A stretch of DNA of 64,000 nt from Jiangella muralis (GTDB taxonomy: Bacteria > Actinomycetota > Actinomycetes > Jiangellales > Jiangellaceae). The notes below the pieces were generated by a model. It did not search any database. It was not told the origin of the DNA and saw nothing but the letters and a program-made list of their open reading frames with translations. Each line of letters starts with the position of its first letter. The first letter of the stretch is position 1. Below are positions 14,898-24,623 of this stretch, piece by piece. A program made the position numbers and the translations under genes. Where the stretch lies: the NCBI RefSeq assembly GCF_001270745.1, contig NZ_KQ434752.1, positions 413,125 to 477,124 of the forward strand, given 5' to 3'.

Positions 14898-16325
14898 ATG
14901 AACGGCGCGAGACTCGGCCCGAAGGACCTGCGGACGCTGCTCGGCGAGTGGGAGACCGGCGGGCAGAGCGCGTATCACGCCCTGGCCGACCGCATCCGGC
15001 TGCTGATCATCGACGGGCGCATCGCGACGCGGACGCGGCTGCCGGCCGAGCGGGAGCTGGCGGACGAGCTCGACCGCAGCCGCACGACCATCGTCTCCGC
15101 GTACCGGACGCTCAGGGAGACCGGCCACCTCGTCAGCCAGCGCGGCTCGGGCAGCGTCGTCGCGCTGCCGCAGGCGCACAGCAGACAGGGAGCGCTCCCC
15201 CAACCGGCCGTCGTCGACTTCGCGAGGGCGGCGCCGGCGGCGATCGGCGGGCTGGAGACGATCATCCGGCGGGCCACCGAGCGGCTCCCGGAGGTCCTCG
15301 GCAAGAGCGGCTTCGACCTCGTGGGCAGCCTGCCGCTGCGCGAACGCATCGCCGCCCACTACAGCGCGCGCGGCCTGCCGACCCACCCCGGGCAGCTGAT
15401 GATCACGCTCGGCGCGCAGCATGCCATCGCGCTGGTCGCGCGCACGCTGGTGCGCCAGGCCGACCGCGCCCTGGTCGAGTCGCCGACGTACCCGCACGCG
15501 CTGGACGGGCTCAGGGTGAGTGGCGCGCGGCTGGTCACGGTCCCGGTCAGCGCGGACGGCTGGGACGGCGACCGGTTGCGCGACGCGCTGGAGCGGGTCC
15601 GGCCGGCGGTGGCGTACCTGATCCCCGACTTCCACAACCCGACCGGCGCCTCCATGCCCCCGGCACAGCGCGACGAGGTCATCAGAGATGCAGCCCGCGC
15701 GGGCACCGTCCTCGTCATCGACGAGACGACGGCGGACCTCGACATCGACCGCGGCTGGACCGACGTCCCGTTCGCCGCGCGCGCCGAGGGCCACCGCACC
15801 GTCAGCATCGGCTCGCTCGGCAAGAGCGTCTGGGGCGGCTTGCGCATCGGCTGGATCAGGGCCGACGACGACGTCGTGGGCGCGCTGCACGCGGCCCGCG
15901 CGGCTGGTGACCTCGGGACGCCGGAGCTGGAGCAGCTGGTCGCCACCGAGGTGTTCGACGACTACGCGGCGCTGGTGCAGCGACGCACGGAGCAGCTGCG
16001 CCACCACCGCGACGTGCTGGTGCGGGAGCTGCGCGAGCGGCTGCCGCACTGGGACGTGCCGGTGCCGGACGGCGGCTCGTCGCTGTGGGTGGGCCTGGGC
16101 GCGCCGATCAGCTCGGCGCTCGCCCTCTTCGGCATGACCCGCGGCCTCAGCCTGATCGCCGGCCCGAAGTTCGGCGTCGACGGCGCGTTCGAGCGGTTCC
16201 TGCGCCTCCCCTACACGGGCCGGGTGGACGAGCTGACGCGCGGCGTCCACCTGCTGGAGGACACCGCGCGCTCGCTCCCCACGCTCCCGGCCGGGCGGTC
16301 ACCCCACCTGGCCGACGTGGTGTAG
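14898..16325 (+). CDS. MocR-type regulator (GntR winged helix fused to class I aminotransferase)
   Basis: This 475-residue regulator has a GntR winged helix (about 25-95: YHALADRIRLLIIDGRI, RSRTTIVSAYRTLRETGHLV) joined to a fold-type I PLP-binding domain (about 125-460). The PLP lysine lies in SIGSLGKSVWGGLR, preceded by conserved PDFHNPTG. Members sense PLP or amino compounds and activate a neighbouring target. No pyridoxine or GABA gene is adjacent. It ends 4 bases from the oppositely oriented ABC operon, so its target may be elsewhere. Confidence 0.88.
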   Translation: MNGARLGPKDLRTLLGEWETGGQSAYHALADRIRLLIIDGRIATRTRLPAERELADELDRSRTTIVSAYRTLRETGHLVSQRGSGSVVALPQAHSRQGALPQPAVVDFARAAPAAIGGLETIIRRATERLPEVLGKSGFDLVGSLPLRERIAAHYSARGLPTHPGQLMITLGAQHAIALVARTLVRQADRALVESPTYPHALDGLRVSGARLVTVPVSADGWDGDRLRDALERVRPAVAYLIPDFHNPTGASMPPAQRDEVIRDAARAGTVLVIDETTADLDIDRGWTDVPFAARAEGHRTVSIGSLGKSVWGGLRIGWIRADDDVVGALHAARAAGDLGTPELEQLVATEVFDDYAALVQRRTEQLRHHRDVLVRELRERLPHWDVPVPDGGSSLWVGLGAPISSALALFGMTRGLSLIAGPKFGVDGAFERFLRLPYTGRVDELTRGVHLLEDTARSLPTLPAGRSPHLADVV

Positions 16326-16329
16326 ATGC

Positions 16330-17061
16330 TCACTCCCAGCGGAACACCCGCGCCGACACCGCGCCCGCGACCACCGTCACCACGATCAGCGCGAGCAGGT
16401 TCGTCGCGCTCGGCCAGTGGCCCTCCCACGCCGACTGCATGGCCTCCATGCCGGCGCCCAGCGGCGACACGTCACGGATCGGGCGGGCCCACTCGGGCAT
16501 CAGGTCGCCGGGGGTCCACACGCCGGCGAAGAACATGCTCGGGAAGAACAGCAGCATGCCGATCGAGGTGGCCGCCTTGCCGGTCGGCGCCAGTGCCGCG
16601 ACCAGCAGGCCGAGCCCGAACAGCGACGACGCCATCAGCAGGAAGCCGATCAGGAACCCGACCGGGTTGTCCGGCATCCCGATGTCGAAGGCGACCGCGC
16701 CGAGCGCCAGCACGATCACCGCCGCAACCACCGCGGCAGCCAGGTTGACCAGCAGCTGCGCCGTCAGCACGTTGGCCGGGTGGACCGGCGTCGTCGACAG
16801 CCGGCGCAGGATCCCCTTCTCGCGGTAGGTCGCGAGGACTGTCGGCAGCACGCTCAGCCCGAGCATCGCCGCGGCCAGGGCCAGCGACAGCACCGGCAGG
16901 AAGCCGGCGCTCACGTTGTTCTCGTTGTCGCCCTCGGTGAAGCCGATCGAGCCGAAGATGACCAGGATGCCGATGGGCATGGCGAAGGTCATGACCGCGG
17001 ACGTGCTGTCGCGGAGAAACAGCTTGGACTCGACGGTGGTGATCTTGGTCAGGGTGGACAT
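16330..17061 (-). CDS. ABC-2 type transporter permease
   Basis: This 243-residue integral membrane protein has about six hydrophobic spans and the ABC-2/DrrB-like pattern, with a cytoplasmic loop around YREKGILRRLSTTPV before the core and a PSMFFAGVWTP segment between later spans. It pairs with the ATPase gene 28 bp upstream to form an exporter. It is the last gene of the five-gene operon that begins with the GntR regulator at 20021. Substrate unknown; drugs, lipids or antimicrobial peptides are typical. Confidence 0.85.
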   Translation of the reverse strand: MSTLTKITTVESKLFLRDSTSAVMTFAMPIGILVIFGSIGFTEGDNENNVSAGFLPVLSLALAAAMLGLSVLPTVLATYREKGILRRLSTTPVHPANVLTAQLLVNLAAAVVAAVIVLALGAVAFDIGMPDNPVGFLIGFLLMASSLFGLGLLVAALAPTGKAATSIGMLLFFPSMFFAGVWTPGDLMPEWARPIRDVSPLGAGMEAMQSAWEGHWPSATNLLALIVVTVVAGAVSARVFRWE

Positions 17062-17089
17062 CGGGGTCTCTTCTCGGTCGTGGACGGCG

Positions 17090-18010
<921 letters not shown>

Positions 18011-18037
18011 GGGGGTGTCCTCTCCGAAGAGTCGGGG

Positions 18038-18775
18038 TCAGGCCTTCTGCGGCCGGAGGTCGATGGTGCGGACGAAGTGCTGGATGCCCGCGAGCGTCAG
18101 GGCCAGGACGGCGACCGCGGCGAGCACCGCGACGCCGTCGGGCAGCCGGCCGGCGCCGAGCGCGTCCATGGCCGCGCCGGCCCAGCCGACCGACATGATC
18201 GCCTCGACGGCCAGCAGCGGCAGCAGCAGGAGCGGCAGCGAAACCGTCGGCCAGAACCAGCCCCACTTGTAGTAGGCCGAGCCGATCAGCCAGCCGCCGG
18301 CCACGTTGGCCGCGACGACGATCCAGACCTCGGGGATGACCAGCCAGACCTGGTAGCCGTGGTCGAACAGGTGCGGCGTCGTGAACGTCGGCGTCGTGTC
18401 GGCGGCCCGGTAGAGGCCGTACTCGACGAGGTAGCCGGCGGCCTCGAGCAGCGCCATGACGAGCGCCATCGCGATGACGACGGCGGAGCCGGCCCACCCG
18501 AAGCTGCGCCGCGTGACGCCGGACGCGATGGCCACCGGCAGGTAGGCCGCGGTGATCATGATGCCCATCGAGAGCGGGAAGTACCGCGTCGCATACTGGG
18601 AGTTCTCCCAGATGCTCTGGCCGTCGTCGGTGCCGCCGGTCAGCTGGACGACCACCGCGACGGCCAGGAAGACGACCGCGACGATCGCGATGAACAGTAC
18701 GAAGCCCCTGGCGAGGCCGGTCGAGAGGTCCAGGAACGAGGACCGGGCGCGGCGGTAGGTGAGCGCGGCGCTCAT
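18038..18775 (-). CDS. Multi-span membrane protein, YtrC/D-like permease partner
   Basis: This 245-residue protein is predicted to have six membrane spans and no soluble domain. It has no strong sequence signature, but it overlaps the preceding ATPase gene by 4 bases and so is probably the membrane part of that transporter, in the manner of ytrA-type operons. The RTIDLRPQKA tail is basic and cytoplasmic. Confidence 0.75.
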   Translation of the reverse strand: MSAALTYRRARSSFLDLSTGLARGFVLFIAIVAVVFLAVAVVVQLTGGTDDGQSIWENSQYATRYFPLSMGIMITAAYLPVAIASGVTRRSFGWAGSAVVIAMALVMALLEAAGYLVEYGLYRAADTTPTFTTPHLFDHGYQVWLVIPEVWIVVAANVAGGWLIGSAYYKWGWFWPTVSLPLLLLPLLAVEAIMSVGWAGAAMDALGAGRLPDGVAVLAAVAVLALTLAGIQHFVRTIDLRPQKA

Positions 18776-19650
18776 GCCGGGTCTCCCTTCGTGAGGTGGA
18801 CGAACAGGTCCTGCAGCGCGACGGGCGACAGCTCCAGCCCCCAGTCGGCGGCGACGGCGCGCGCGTCGGCGGGGATCTCGCCGTAGACCGTGACCGACTT
18901 CGTCCCGCCGAGCCGCTGCTCGCCGAGGACCGTCATGCCGGTGGTGAAGTCGTCGACGGCGGCAGCCGGGCCGACGACCGCGGCGCCGCGCATGCGCAGC
19001 GTCTCGGTGTCGTCATGGGCGACCAGCCGGCCGCGGTCGATGATCACGACCTGCTCGAACAGCCGCGACACCTCCTCGATGAGGTGCGTCGACAGGATGA
19101 TCGTGCGCGGGTGCTCCATGTAGTCCTCGAGCAGCACGTCGTAGAACGCGTACCGCGACGGCGCGTCGAGGCCGAGGTAGGACTCGTCCAGCATGGTCAG
19201 CGGCGCCCGTGAGGCGAGGCCGGCGGTGATGCCGAGCGCCGAGCGCTGCCCGCGCGACAACTTGGTGACGCCGCGGTTCACCGGCACCTGGAACAGGTCG
19301 ATCAGCCGCTGCGCGAAGTCGTCGTCCCAGCGTGGCCGGAACCGCCGGCCCCGGCGCAGGATGCCCTTGACGCTCTCGCCCTCGACGACGGTGTCGCCGC
19401 TCTCGCGGACCAGGCAGATCTCCTGCGTCAGTTCCTCGTTCTCGAACGGCACCCGGCCGTCGACGAGGATGCCGCCCTCTGTGACCCGGCGGAACGCCGC
19501 GATCTGCGACAGCAGCGTGGTCTTGCCCGACCCGTTGCGGCCGAGCAGCCCGTAGATCTTGCCGCCCTCGAGCTTCAGCGTGAGGTCGTCGACCGCCGTG
19601 ACGCCCGGGTAGCGGACGGTCAGGTTCTGGATGTCGATGCCGAACGTCAT
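18772..19650 (-). CDS. ABC transporter ATPase, YtrB-like
   Basis: This 292-residue ATPase has Walker A GRNGSGKTT, an atypical signature LSRGQRSALGI in place of LSGGQ, Walker B LTMLDESYLGLD with DES in place of DEP, and the H-loop STHLIEE. The variant signature and Walker B are characteristic of YtrB-type ATPases that accompany GntR/YtrA regulators. It is ATGA-coupled to the regulator upstream and to the membrane protein downstream. Confidence 0.88.
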   Translation of the reverse strand: MTFGIDIQNLTVRYPGVTAVDDLTLKLEGGKIYGLLGRNGSGKTTLLSQIAAFRRVTEGGILVDGRVPFENEELTQEICLVRESGDTVVEGESVKGILRRGRRFRPRWDDDFAQRLIDLFQVPVNRGVTKLSRGQRSALGITAGLASRAPLTMLDESYLGLDAPSRYAFYDVLLEDYMEHPRTIILSTHLIEEVSRLFEQVVIIDRGRLVAHDDTETLRMRGAAVVGPAAAVDDFTTGMTVLGEQRLGGTKSVTVYGEIPADARAVAADWGLELSPVALQDLFVHLTKGDPA

Positions 19651-20021
19651 GCCGACTCACGACCCTTCAGCGTCTGGATGTGGGCGACGATGTCGTCGAG
19701 CGGGATGCCGATGACCCGGGCCTCGGCGACCATCGGCTCGACGATGTCGGCGAAGAAACGCTCGCGCCGCTGGGCCAGCAGCGCGTCGTGGGCGTCGGCG
19801 CTGACGAACATGCCGATCCCCCGCCGCTTGTAGAGGACGCCTTCGTCCACCAGTTGTTGGAACCCCTTGGCGGCCGTTGCCGGGTTGATGCGGTAGTAGG
19901 CCGCGTACTGGTTGGTGGACATCACCTGCTCGTCAGCTCCCAACTCGCCGCTGAGGATGTCGTTCTTGATGGACTCCGCGATCTGGTGGTAGATCGGGCT
20001 CCGGTCGTCGAACATGCGCAC
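19647..20021 (-). CDS. GntR-family regulator of the YtrA subfamily
   Basis: This 124-residue protein has an N-terminal winged helix (YHQIAESIKNDILSGELGADEQVMST, NPATAAKGFQQLVDEG, KRRGIGMFV) and a short helical C-terminus of about 45 residues, the defining size of YtrA regulators. It heads the five-gene ABC operon and most likely represses it; cell-envelope antibiotics induce homologous operons. A dyad lies 16 bp upstream of its start. Confidence 0.88.
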   Translation of the reverse strand: MRMFDDRSPIYHQIAESIKNDILSGELGADEQVMSTNQYAAYYRINPATAAKGFQQLVDEGVLYKRRGIGMFVSADAHDALLAQRRERFFADIVEPMVAEARVIGIPLDDIVAHIQTLKGRESA

Positions 20022-20036
20022 CCCCTCCGGTTCTTA

Positions 20037-20060
20037 GGTTCTTTACTTGACTAATGAACC
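20037..20060. promoter_or_regulatory. Dyad operator upstream of the YtrA-type regulator
   Basis: GGTTC (20037-20041) and GAACC (20056-20060) are inverted arms, with inner TTA/TAA also paired, giving the pattern GGTTCnTTA...TAAnGAACC. Position and symmetry suit autorepression by the adjacent GntR protein. Confidence 0.5.
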
Positions 20061-20144
20061 GTAGCACCGCAGAACCAACGAACGCAACGTGATGGTTGAC
20101 TGGCGAGCTCCAGCGCTCACCGGTTGCCTGAAGGAGAACCCGTC

Positions 20145-20567
20145 GTGATGCCCCTGACGCTGCAGCTCAAGCGGCACGTCCCGGCCGAGCCCGCGCGAGT
20201 GTGGCGGGCATGGACCGACGCTGACGAGCTGGCCCGCTGGTATTGGCCCGCCTCGTTCGCGACGGCGTGCCGCGTCGACCTGCGGCCCGGCGGGCTGTTC
20301 CGCATCGCGTCGGCCGCGGCAGGCACGGCGGTCAGCGGCGAGTTCGCGGCCGTCGAGGCGCCCGGCCGGCTCGTGCACACCTGGCGGTGGGACGGCGAGG
20401 ACGCGGAGACGCTGGTGACGGTCGAGTTCCTGGCCGGCGCGGACGGCGGCACGGACGTCGTCGTCACGCACGAGCGGTTCACCGACCCCGGCGGGAGCGC
20501 GAACCACGCCCAGGGCTGGAACGATTGCCTGGCCCGGCTGGTGGCGTACGACTTCAGCGCCGCCTGA
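20145..20567 (+). CDS. SRPBCC (AHSA1-like) domain protein
   Basis: About 140 residues long, it covers the whole START/Bet v1-like fold of the Aha1-N-terminal-related family: HVPAEPARVWRAWTDADELARWYWP at the start, then GGLFRI, a central TWRWDG strand and the terminal HAQGWNDCLARL helix. These proteins bind hydrophobic ligands; many are uncharacterised. AAGGAG lies 8 bases before the GTG at 20145; ATG at 20148 is equally possible. It stands alone, divergent from the YtrA operon and convergent with def. Confidence 0.8.
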   Translation: MMPLTLQLKRHVPAEPARVWRAWTDADELARWYWPASFATACRVDLRPGGLFRIASAAAGTAVSGEFAAVEAPGRLVHTWRWDGEDAETLVTVEFLAGADGGTDVVVTHERFTDPGGSANHAQGWNDCLARLVAYDFSAA

Positions 20568-20588
20568 CGCGCCGGGCGGGGGACGTCG

Positions 20589-21134
20589 TCAGATGGCGCG
20601 GCCGAAGGTGGCGTGCGGCGAGTCGCGGATGACCGGCGCCTGCTCGCCCGCCCAGTCGGCCTCGCGGATGACCTTCATCGCGGCCTTGCGGGCCTCGCGG
20701 TCCAGCTTGTCGATGAACAGGACGCCGTCGAGGTGGTCGGTCTCGTGCTGGATGGCGCGCGCCAGCCGCTCCGAGCCCTCGATGGCGACCGGGTCGCCGT
20801 ACATGTTGAAGCCGTGCGCGACGACGCGGAGGGCGCGGCGGCAGTCGTACTCGAGGCCGGGCAGGGAGAGGCAGCCCTCGGGGCCGAACTGCTCCTCCTC
20901 GGACAGCTCCAGCGTCGGGTTGATCAGGTGACCTACGACGTCGTCGACGTCGTAGCTGAAGACACGCAGGGAGACGCCGATCTGCGGGGCGGCGAGGCCG
21001 GCGCCGGGCGCGGCCTGCATGGTGTCGACGAGGTCGGTGACCAGCTGCTGGAGCTCGCGGTCGAAGTCGACCACCGGCTCGGCCTGGGTGCGCAACACCG
21101 GGTCGCCGAACAGCCGGATCGGACGGACGGCCAT
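20589..21134 (-). CDS. def: Peptide deformylase
   Basis: This 181-residue metalloenzyme removes the formyl group from nascent N-terminal methionine. All three family motifs are present: GAGLAAPQIG (44-53), EGCLSLPG (86-93) and QHETDHLDG (129-137), giving the metal ligands C88, H130 and H134 and catalytic E131. Full length. It follows the HAD phosphatase gene by 3 bases on the same strand. Confidence 0.96.
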   Translation of the reverse strand: MAVRPIRLFGDPVLRTQAEPVVDFDRELQQLVTDLVDTMQAAPGAGLAAPQIGVSLRVFSYDVDDVVGHLINPTLELSEEEQFGPEGCLSLPGLEYDCRRALRVVAHGFNMYGDPVAIEGSERLARAIQHETDHLDGVLFIDKLDREARKAAMKVIREADWAGEQAPVIRDSPHATFGRAI

Positions 21135-21137
21135 CTG

Positions 21138-21773
21138 TTACTCCTCGGACGAACGATCGGAAGCGACCAGGCCGAGCTGCGACAGCTCGTCGCGCAGCCG
21201 GTCCGGGCCGGTGAAGTGCAGGCTGATCATGCCGAGCTCCGCGGCGGCGTCGACGTTGGACGGGTTGTCGTCGATGTACACCGACGACGCCGCGTCCAGG
21301 CCGTAGCGGTCCAGCAGCACCTGGTACAGCCGCGGGTCCGGCTTGACCAGCCGCTCCGCGCCGGACACCACGATGCCCTCGAACCACGACAGGAACTCGA
21401 ACCGTTCCAACGCCAGCGGGAACTTCTCCGCCGACCAGTTGGTCAGGGCATACAGCCCGACGGAGCCACCGGAGCGCAGCTCGCGCAGCAGGTCGACGGT
21501 GCCGTCGATGTGCCCGCCGATGGTCTCGATCCAGCGGCTGTCGTAGGCCGCGATCAGCTCCGCGTGCTCAGGGTGCCGCGCGGACAGCTCCGCCACCGCG
21601 TCGGCCCACGACCGGCCGGCGTCCTGCGCGGTGTTCCACTCCGGCGTCGTGACCTCGGTGAGAAACCGCTCCACCTCGGCGTCGGACGGCAGCAGCGTGC
21701 GGTACAGGTAGCGGGGGTCCCAGTCGACCAGCACTCCCCCGAGGTCGAACACGACCGTCCGCGGCGCGCTCAT
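21138..21773 (-). CDS. HAD-superfamily hydrolase, subfamily IA
   Basis: This 211-residue phosphatase-like protein has the HAD motifs: I, VFDLGGVLVDWD (nucleophile Asp, where the general acid Asp is replaced by Gly); II, LTNWS; III, K in LVKPDP; IV, YIDDNPSN. The DLGG form of motif I occurs in epoxide hydrolase N-terminal-like and YihX-like phosphatases. It overlaps the sufT-like gene by 4 bases (ATGA) and may be a passenger at the end of the suf operon. Substrate unknown. Confidence 0.85.
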   Translation of the reverse strand: MSAPRTVVFDLGGVLVDWDPRYLYRTLLPSDAEVERFLTEVTTPEWNTAQDAGRSWADAVAELSARHPEHAELIAAYDSRWIETIGGHIDGTVDLLRELRSGGSVGLYALTNWSAEKFPLALERFEFLSWFEGIVVSGAERLVKPDPRLYQVLLDRYGLDAASSVYIDDNPSNVDAAAELGMISLHFTGPDRLRDELSQLGLVASDRSSEE

Positions 21774-22087
21774 ACGTTGAAGCCGAGCGCGCGCAGCTGC
21801 TCCCGCCCCTCGTCGGTGATCTTGTCGGGCCCCCACGGCGGCATCCACACCCAGTTGATGCGCAGCTCGGCGACGAGCCCGTCGACGGCGGCGTTGGCCT
21901 GCTCCTCGATGAGGTCGGTGAGCGGGCAAGCGGCGCTGGTGAGCGTCATGTCGACGGTGGCGACGTTCTGCTCGTCGACGCTGACGCCGTAGATCAGGCC
22001 GAGGTCGACGACGTTGATGCCCAGCTCGGGGTCGACGACGTCGCGGAGGGCCTCCCTGAGGTCCTCGAGGTCGACGGTGGTGGTCAT
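21770..22087 (-). CDS. sufT: SufT-like metal-sulfur cluster assembly factor (MIP18/DUF59)
   Basis: This 105-residue single-domain protein has the DUF59 signature DPELGINVVDLGLIY and the reactive cysteine in SAACPLTDLI. SufT proteins act late in iron-sulfur cluster maturation. It overlaps sufU by 4 bases and continues the suf operon, which supports the assignment. Confidence 0.9.
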   Translation of the reverse strand: MTTTVDLEDLREALRDVVDPELGINVVDLGLIYGVSVDEQNVATVDMTLTSAACPLTDLIEEQANAAVDGLVAELRINWVWMPPWGPDKITDEGREQLRALGFNV

Positions 22088-22545
22088 CGTGCATCCTCCT
22101 CAACGGTGACGGGGCCGGCCATGGCCCGCGCCGTCGCGTCCTTGAAAGCCATCCAGCTCAGCAGCGCGCACTTGACCCGGGCCGGGTACTTGGCGACGCC
22201 GGCGAAGGCGATGCCGTCGCCGAGCACGTCCTCGTCGGGCTCGATCTGCCCCTTGCCCTGCATCAGCTCGACGAACGTCCGCTCGACGGCGAACGCGTCG
22301 TCGACGGTGCGGCCGGTGAGCAGTTCGTGCAGGACGCTCGCCGACGCCTGGCTGATCGAGCAGCCCTGGCCGTCGTACGAGACGTCGGTGATGGTCGAGC
22401 CGTCGAGCGCGACCCGGATGGTGATCTCGTCGCCGCACGTGGGGTTGACGTGGTGCGCCTCGCCGCCGAACGGCTCGCGCAGGCCGCGCCCGTGCGGGTG
22501 CTTGTAGTGGTCCAGGATGATCTCCTGGTACAGGCTGTCGCTCAC
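22084..22545 (-). CDS. sufU: SufU zinc-dependent sulfurtransferase/scaffold
   Basis: This 153-residue IscU-like protein of the SufU type accepts persulfide sulfur from SufS. The zinc ligands are visible: C37 and D39 (PTCGDE), C62 (GQGCSIS) and C126 (VKCALL). The SufU-specific insertion between the second and third cysteines is present. The GTG start overlaps the sufS stop by 4 bases. Confidence 0.93.
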   Translation of the reverse strand: MSDSLYQEIILDHYKHPHGRGLREPFGGEAHHVNPTCGDEITIRVALDGSTITDVSYDGQGCSISQASASVLHELLTGRTVDDAFAVERTFVELMQGKGQIEPDEDVLGDGIAFAGVAKYPARVKCALLSWMAFKDATARAMAGPVTVEEDAR

Positions 22546-23807
22546 CCGAAGAACCTCTTCACCTGGTCGAGACCGGCGGCGAGCGCGTCGATCTCGTCGA
22601 ACGTGGTGTACAGGTAGAACGACGCTCGGGTGGTCGCGGGTATTCCGTACCGGACGCAGACCGGCCGCGCGCAGTGGTGCCCGACGCGCACGGCGACCCC
22701 CCGCTCGTCGAGCAGTTGGCCGACGTCGTGCGGGTGGATGCCGTCGACGACGAACGAGACGGTGCCGCCGCGGGACTCGGTCGAGTTCGGCCCGATGATC
22801 CGGACGCCGTCGACGGCGTTGAGCTTCTCCAGCGCGTACGCCGTCAGCGCCTGCTCGTGCGCGTGGATGCGGTCCAGGCCGATGCCGGTGAGGTAGTCGA
22901 CCGCCGCGCCCAGGCCGATGGCCTGCGCGATCGGCGGCGTGCCGGCCTCGAACTTGTGCGGGATGGGAGCGAACGTGGAGCCCGTCATCTCGACGGTCTC
23001 GATCATCTCGCCGCCGCCGAGGAACGGCGGCAGCGCGTCGAGGACGTCGCGGCGGCCCCACAGCACGCCGATGCCCGTCGGGCCGACCATCTTGTGGCCG
23101 GTGAACGCGAGCAGGTCGACGCCCAGTTCGGTGACGTCGATGGGCTGGTGCGGCACCGACTGCGAGCCGTCCAGCAGGACCAGCGCGCCCACCTCGCGGG
23201 CCCGTGCCACCACCGTCGCGACGTCGTTGACGGTGCCGAGGCTGTTCGACTGGTGCACCAGCGAGACGATCTTCGTCCGCTCGTTGATCAGCTCGCCGAT
23301 GGTCGAGAGGTCCAGCCGGCCGTCGTCGGTCAGCCCGAACCAGCGGAACGCCGCACCCGTGCGCTTCGCCGCCAGCTGCCACGGCACGATGTTGGAGTGG
23401 TGCTCCATCTCGGTGACGACGATCTCGTCGCCCGGGCCGAGGCGGAACCGCGGGTCGTCGGCCATGCCGCTGGCCAGCGTGTGCGCGACCAGGTTGAGCG
23501 CCTCGGAGGCGTTCTTGGTGAAGATGATCTCGTCGCGGCTGGGCGCCTTGATCAGCACGGCCAGCTTGTCGCGGGCACCCTCGTAGGCCGCCGTCGACTC
23601 CTCGCCGAGCTGGTGCACGGCCCGCGCCACGTTGGCGTTGTGCCGCGAGTAGTGCTCGGCGAGGGTGTCGAGGACGGCCGTCGGCTTCTGCGAGGTGTTC
23701 GCGGAGTCGAGGTAGACCAGCGGGTGGTCACCGGCGAGCCGCCGTTCGAGGATCGGGAAGTCCTTGCGGACCCGATCCACGTCCAGCGGGCTGTGCGGTG
23801 CGCTCAC
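22542..23807 (-). CDS. sufS: Cysteine desulfurase SufS
   Basis: This 421-residue PLP enzyme, class II of the NifS/CsdB family, supplies sulfur to SufU. The PLP lysine is K239 (FTGHKMVGPTGIG) and the persulfide cysteine is C379 (RVGHHCARPV), in the short, ordered loop typical of SufS. The HHSN motif and N-terminal YLDSANTSQKP are also conserved. It lies 28 bp downstream of sufC. Confidence 0.96.
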   Translation of the reverse strand: MSAPHSPLDVDRVRKDFPILERRLAGDHPLVYLDSANTSQKPTAVLDTLAEHYSRHNANVARAVHQLGEESTAAYEGARDKLAVLIKAPSRDEIIFTKNASEALNLVAHTLASGMADDPRFRLGPGDEIVVTEMEHHSNIVPWQLAAKRTGAAFRWFGLTDDGRLDLSTIGELINERTKIVSLVHQSNSLGTVNDVATVVARAREVGALVLLDGSQSVPHQPIDVTELGVDLLAFTGHKMVGPTGIGVLWGRRDVLDALPPFLGGGEMIETVEMTGSTFAPIPHKFEAGTPPIAQAIGLGAAVDYLTGIGLDRIHAHEQALTAYALEKLNAVDGVRIIGPNSTESRGGTVSFVVDGIHPHDVGQLLDERGVAVRVGHHCARPVCVRYGIPATTRASFYLYTTFDEIDALAAGLDQVKRFFG

Positions 23808-23835
23808 GATGGCTCCTCGGTGTCGTTCTGGCGGC

Positions 23836-24594
23836 TCAGGCGGGGGTGCCGACGTAGTCGACGTAGCCCTTCTCCTCCAGCTTCTCCGCCAGCTTCGGGC
23901 CGCCCTCCTCGGCGACGCGGCCGGCGACGAAGACGTGCACGAAGTCGGGCTTGATGTAGCGCAGGATGCGCGTGTAGTGCGTGATCAGCAGGACGCCCTT
24001 GTCGCCCGACGCGGAGAAACGGTTGACGCCGTCGGACACGACCCGCAGCGCGTCGATGTCGAGGCCGGAGTCGGTCTCGTCGAGCACGGCGAAGGTCGGG
24101 TTCAGCAACTCCAGCTGCAGGATCTCGTGCCGCTTCTTCTCACCGCCGGAGAAGCCGGTGTTGAGGTCGCGCTCGGCGAAGTCGTCGGAGATGGCCAGCT
24201 GGTCCATGGCCGTCTTGACCTCCTTCACCCAGGTGCGCAGCTTCGGCGCCTCGCCGTCCACGGCAGTCTTGGCGGTGCGCAGGAAGTTCGACACCGACAC
24301 GCCCGGCACCTCGACCGGGTACTGCATGGCCAGGAACAGGCCCGCGCGAGCCCGCGCGTCGACCGTCATGGCCAGCACGTCCTCGCCGTCGAGCAGCACC
24401 TCGCCGCTGGTGACGGTGTACTTCGGGTGCCCGGCCAGCGAGTAGGCCAGGGTGGACTTGCCGGAGCCGTTCGGGCCCATGATGGCGTGCGTCTGACCGC
24501 TCTGGACGGTGAGGTCGACGCCGCGCAGGATCTCCTTGGGGCCGGCCTCGGTCTCGACCGAGACGTGCAGGTCGCGGATCTCCAGGGTGCTCAT
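23836..24594 (-). CDS. sufC: SufC ATPase of the Fe-S scaffold complex
   Basis: This 252-residue ABC-type ATPase is soluble and powers SufBCD. Walker A is GPNGSGKST (40-48), the signature is FSGGEKKRHEI, and Walker B is FAVLDETDSGLD with the SufC-typical DET. The ATG at 24594 follows the SufD stop by 29 bp. An upstream open frame exists but is an artefact of GC-rich DNA. Confidence 0.96.
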   Translation of the reverse strand: MSTLEIRDLHVSVETEAGPKEILRGVDLTVQSGQTHAIMGPNGSGKSTLAYSLAGHPKYTVTSGEVLLDGEDVLAMTVDARARAGLFLAMQYPVEVPGVSVSNFLRTAKTAVDGEAPKLRTWVKEVKTAMDQLAISDDFAERDLNTGFSGGEKKRHEILQLELLNPTFAVLDETDSGLDIDALRVVSDGVNRFSASGDKGVLLITHYTRILRYIKPDFVHVFVAGRVAEEGGPKLAEKLEEKGYVDYVGTPA

Positions 24595-24623
24595 TCTCGA
24601 TGCCTCTCGGGTGTTCTCGGTGG

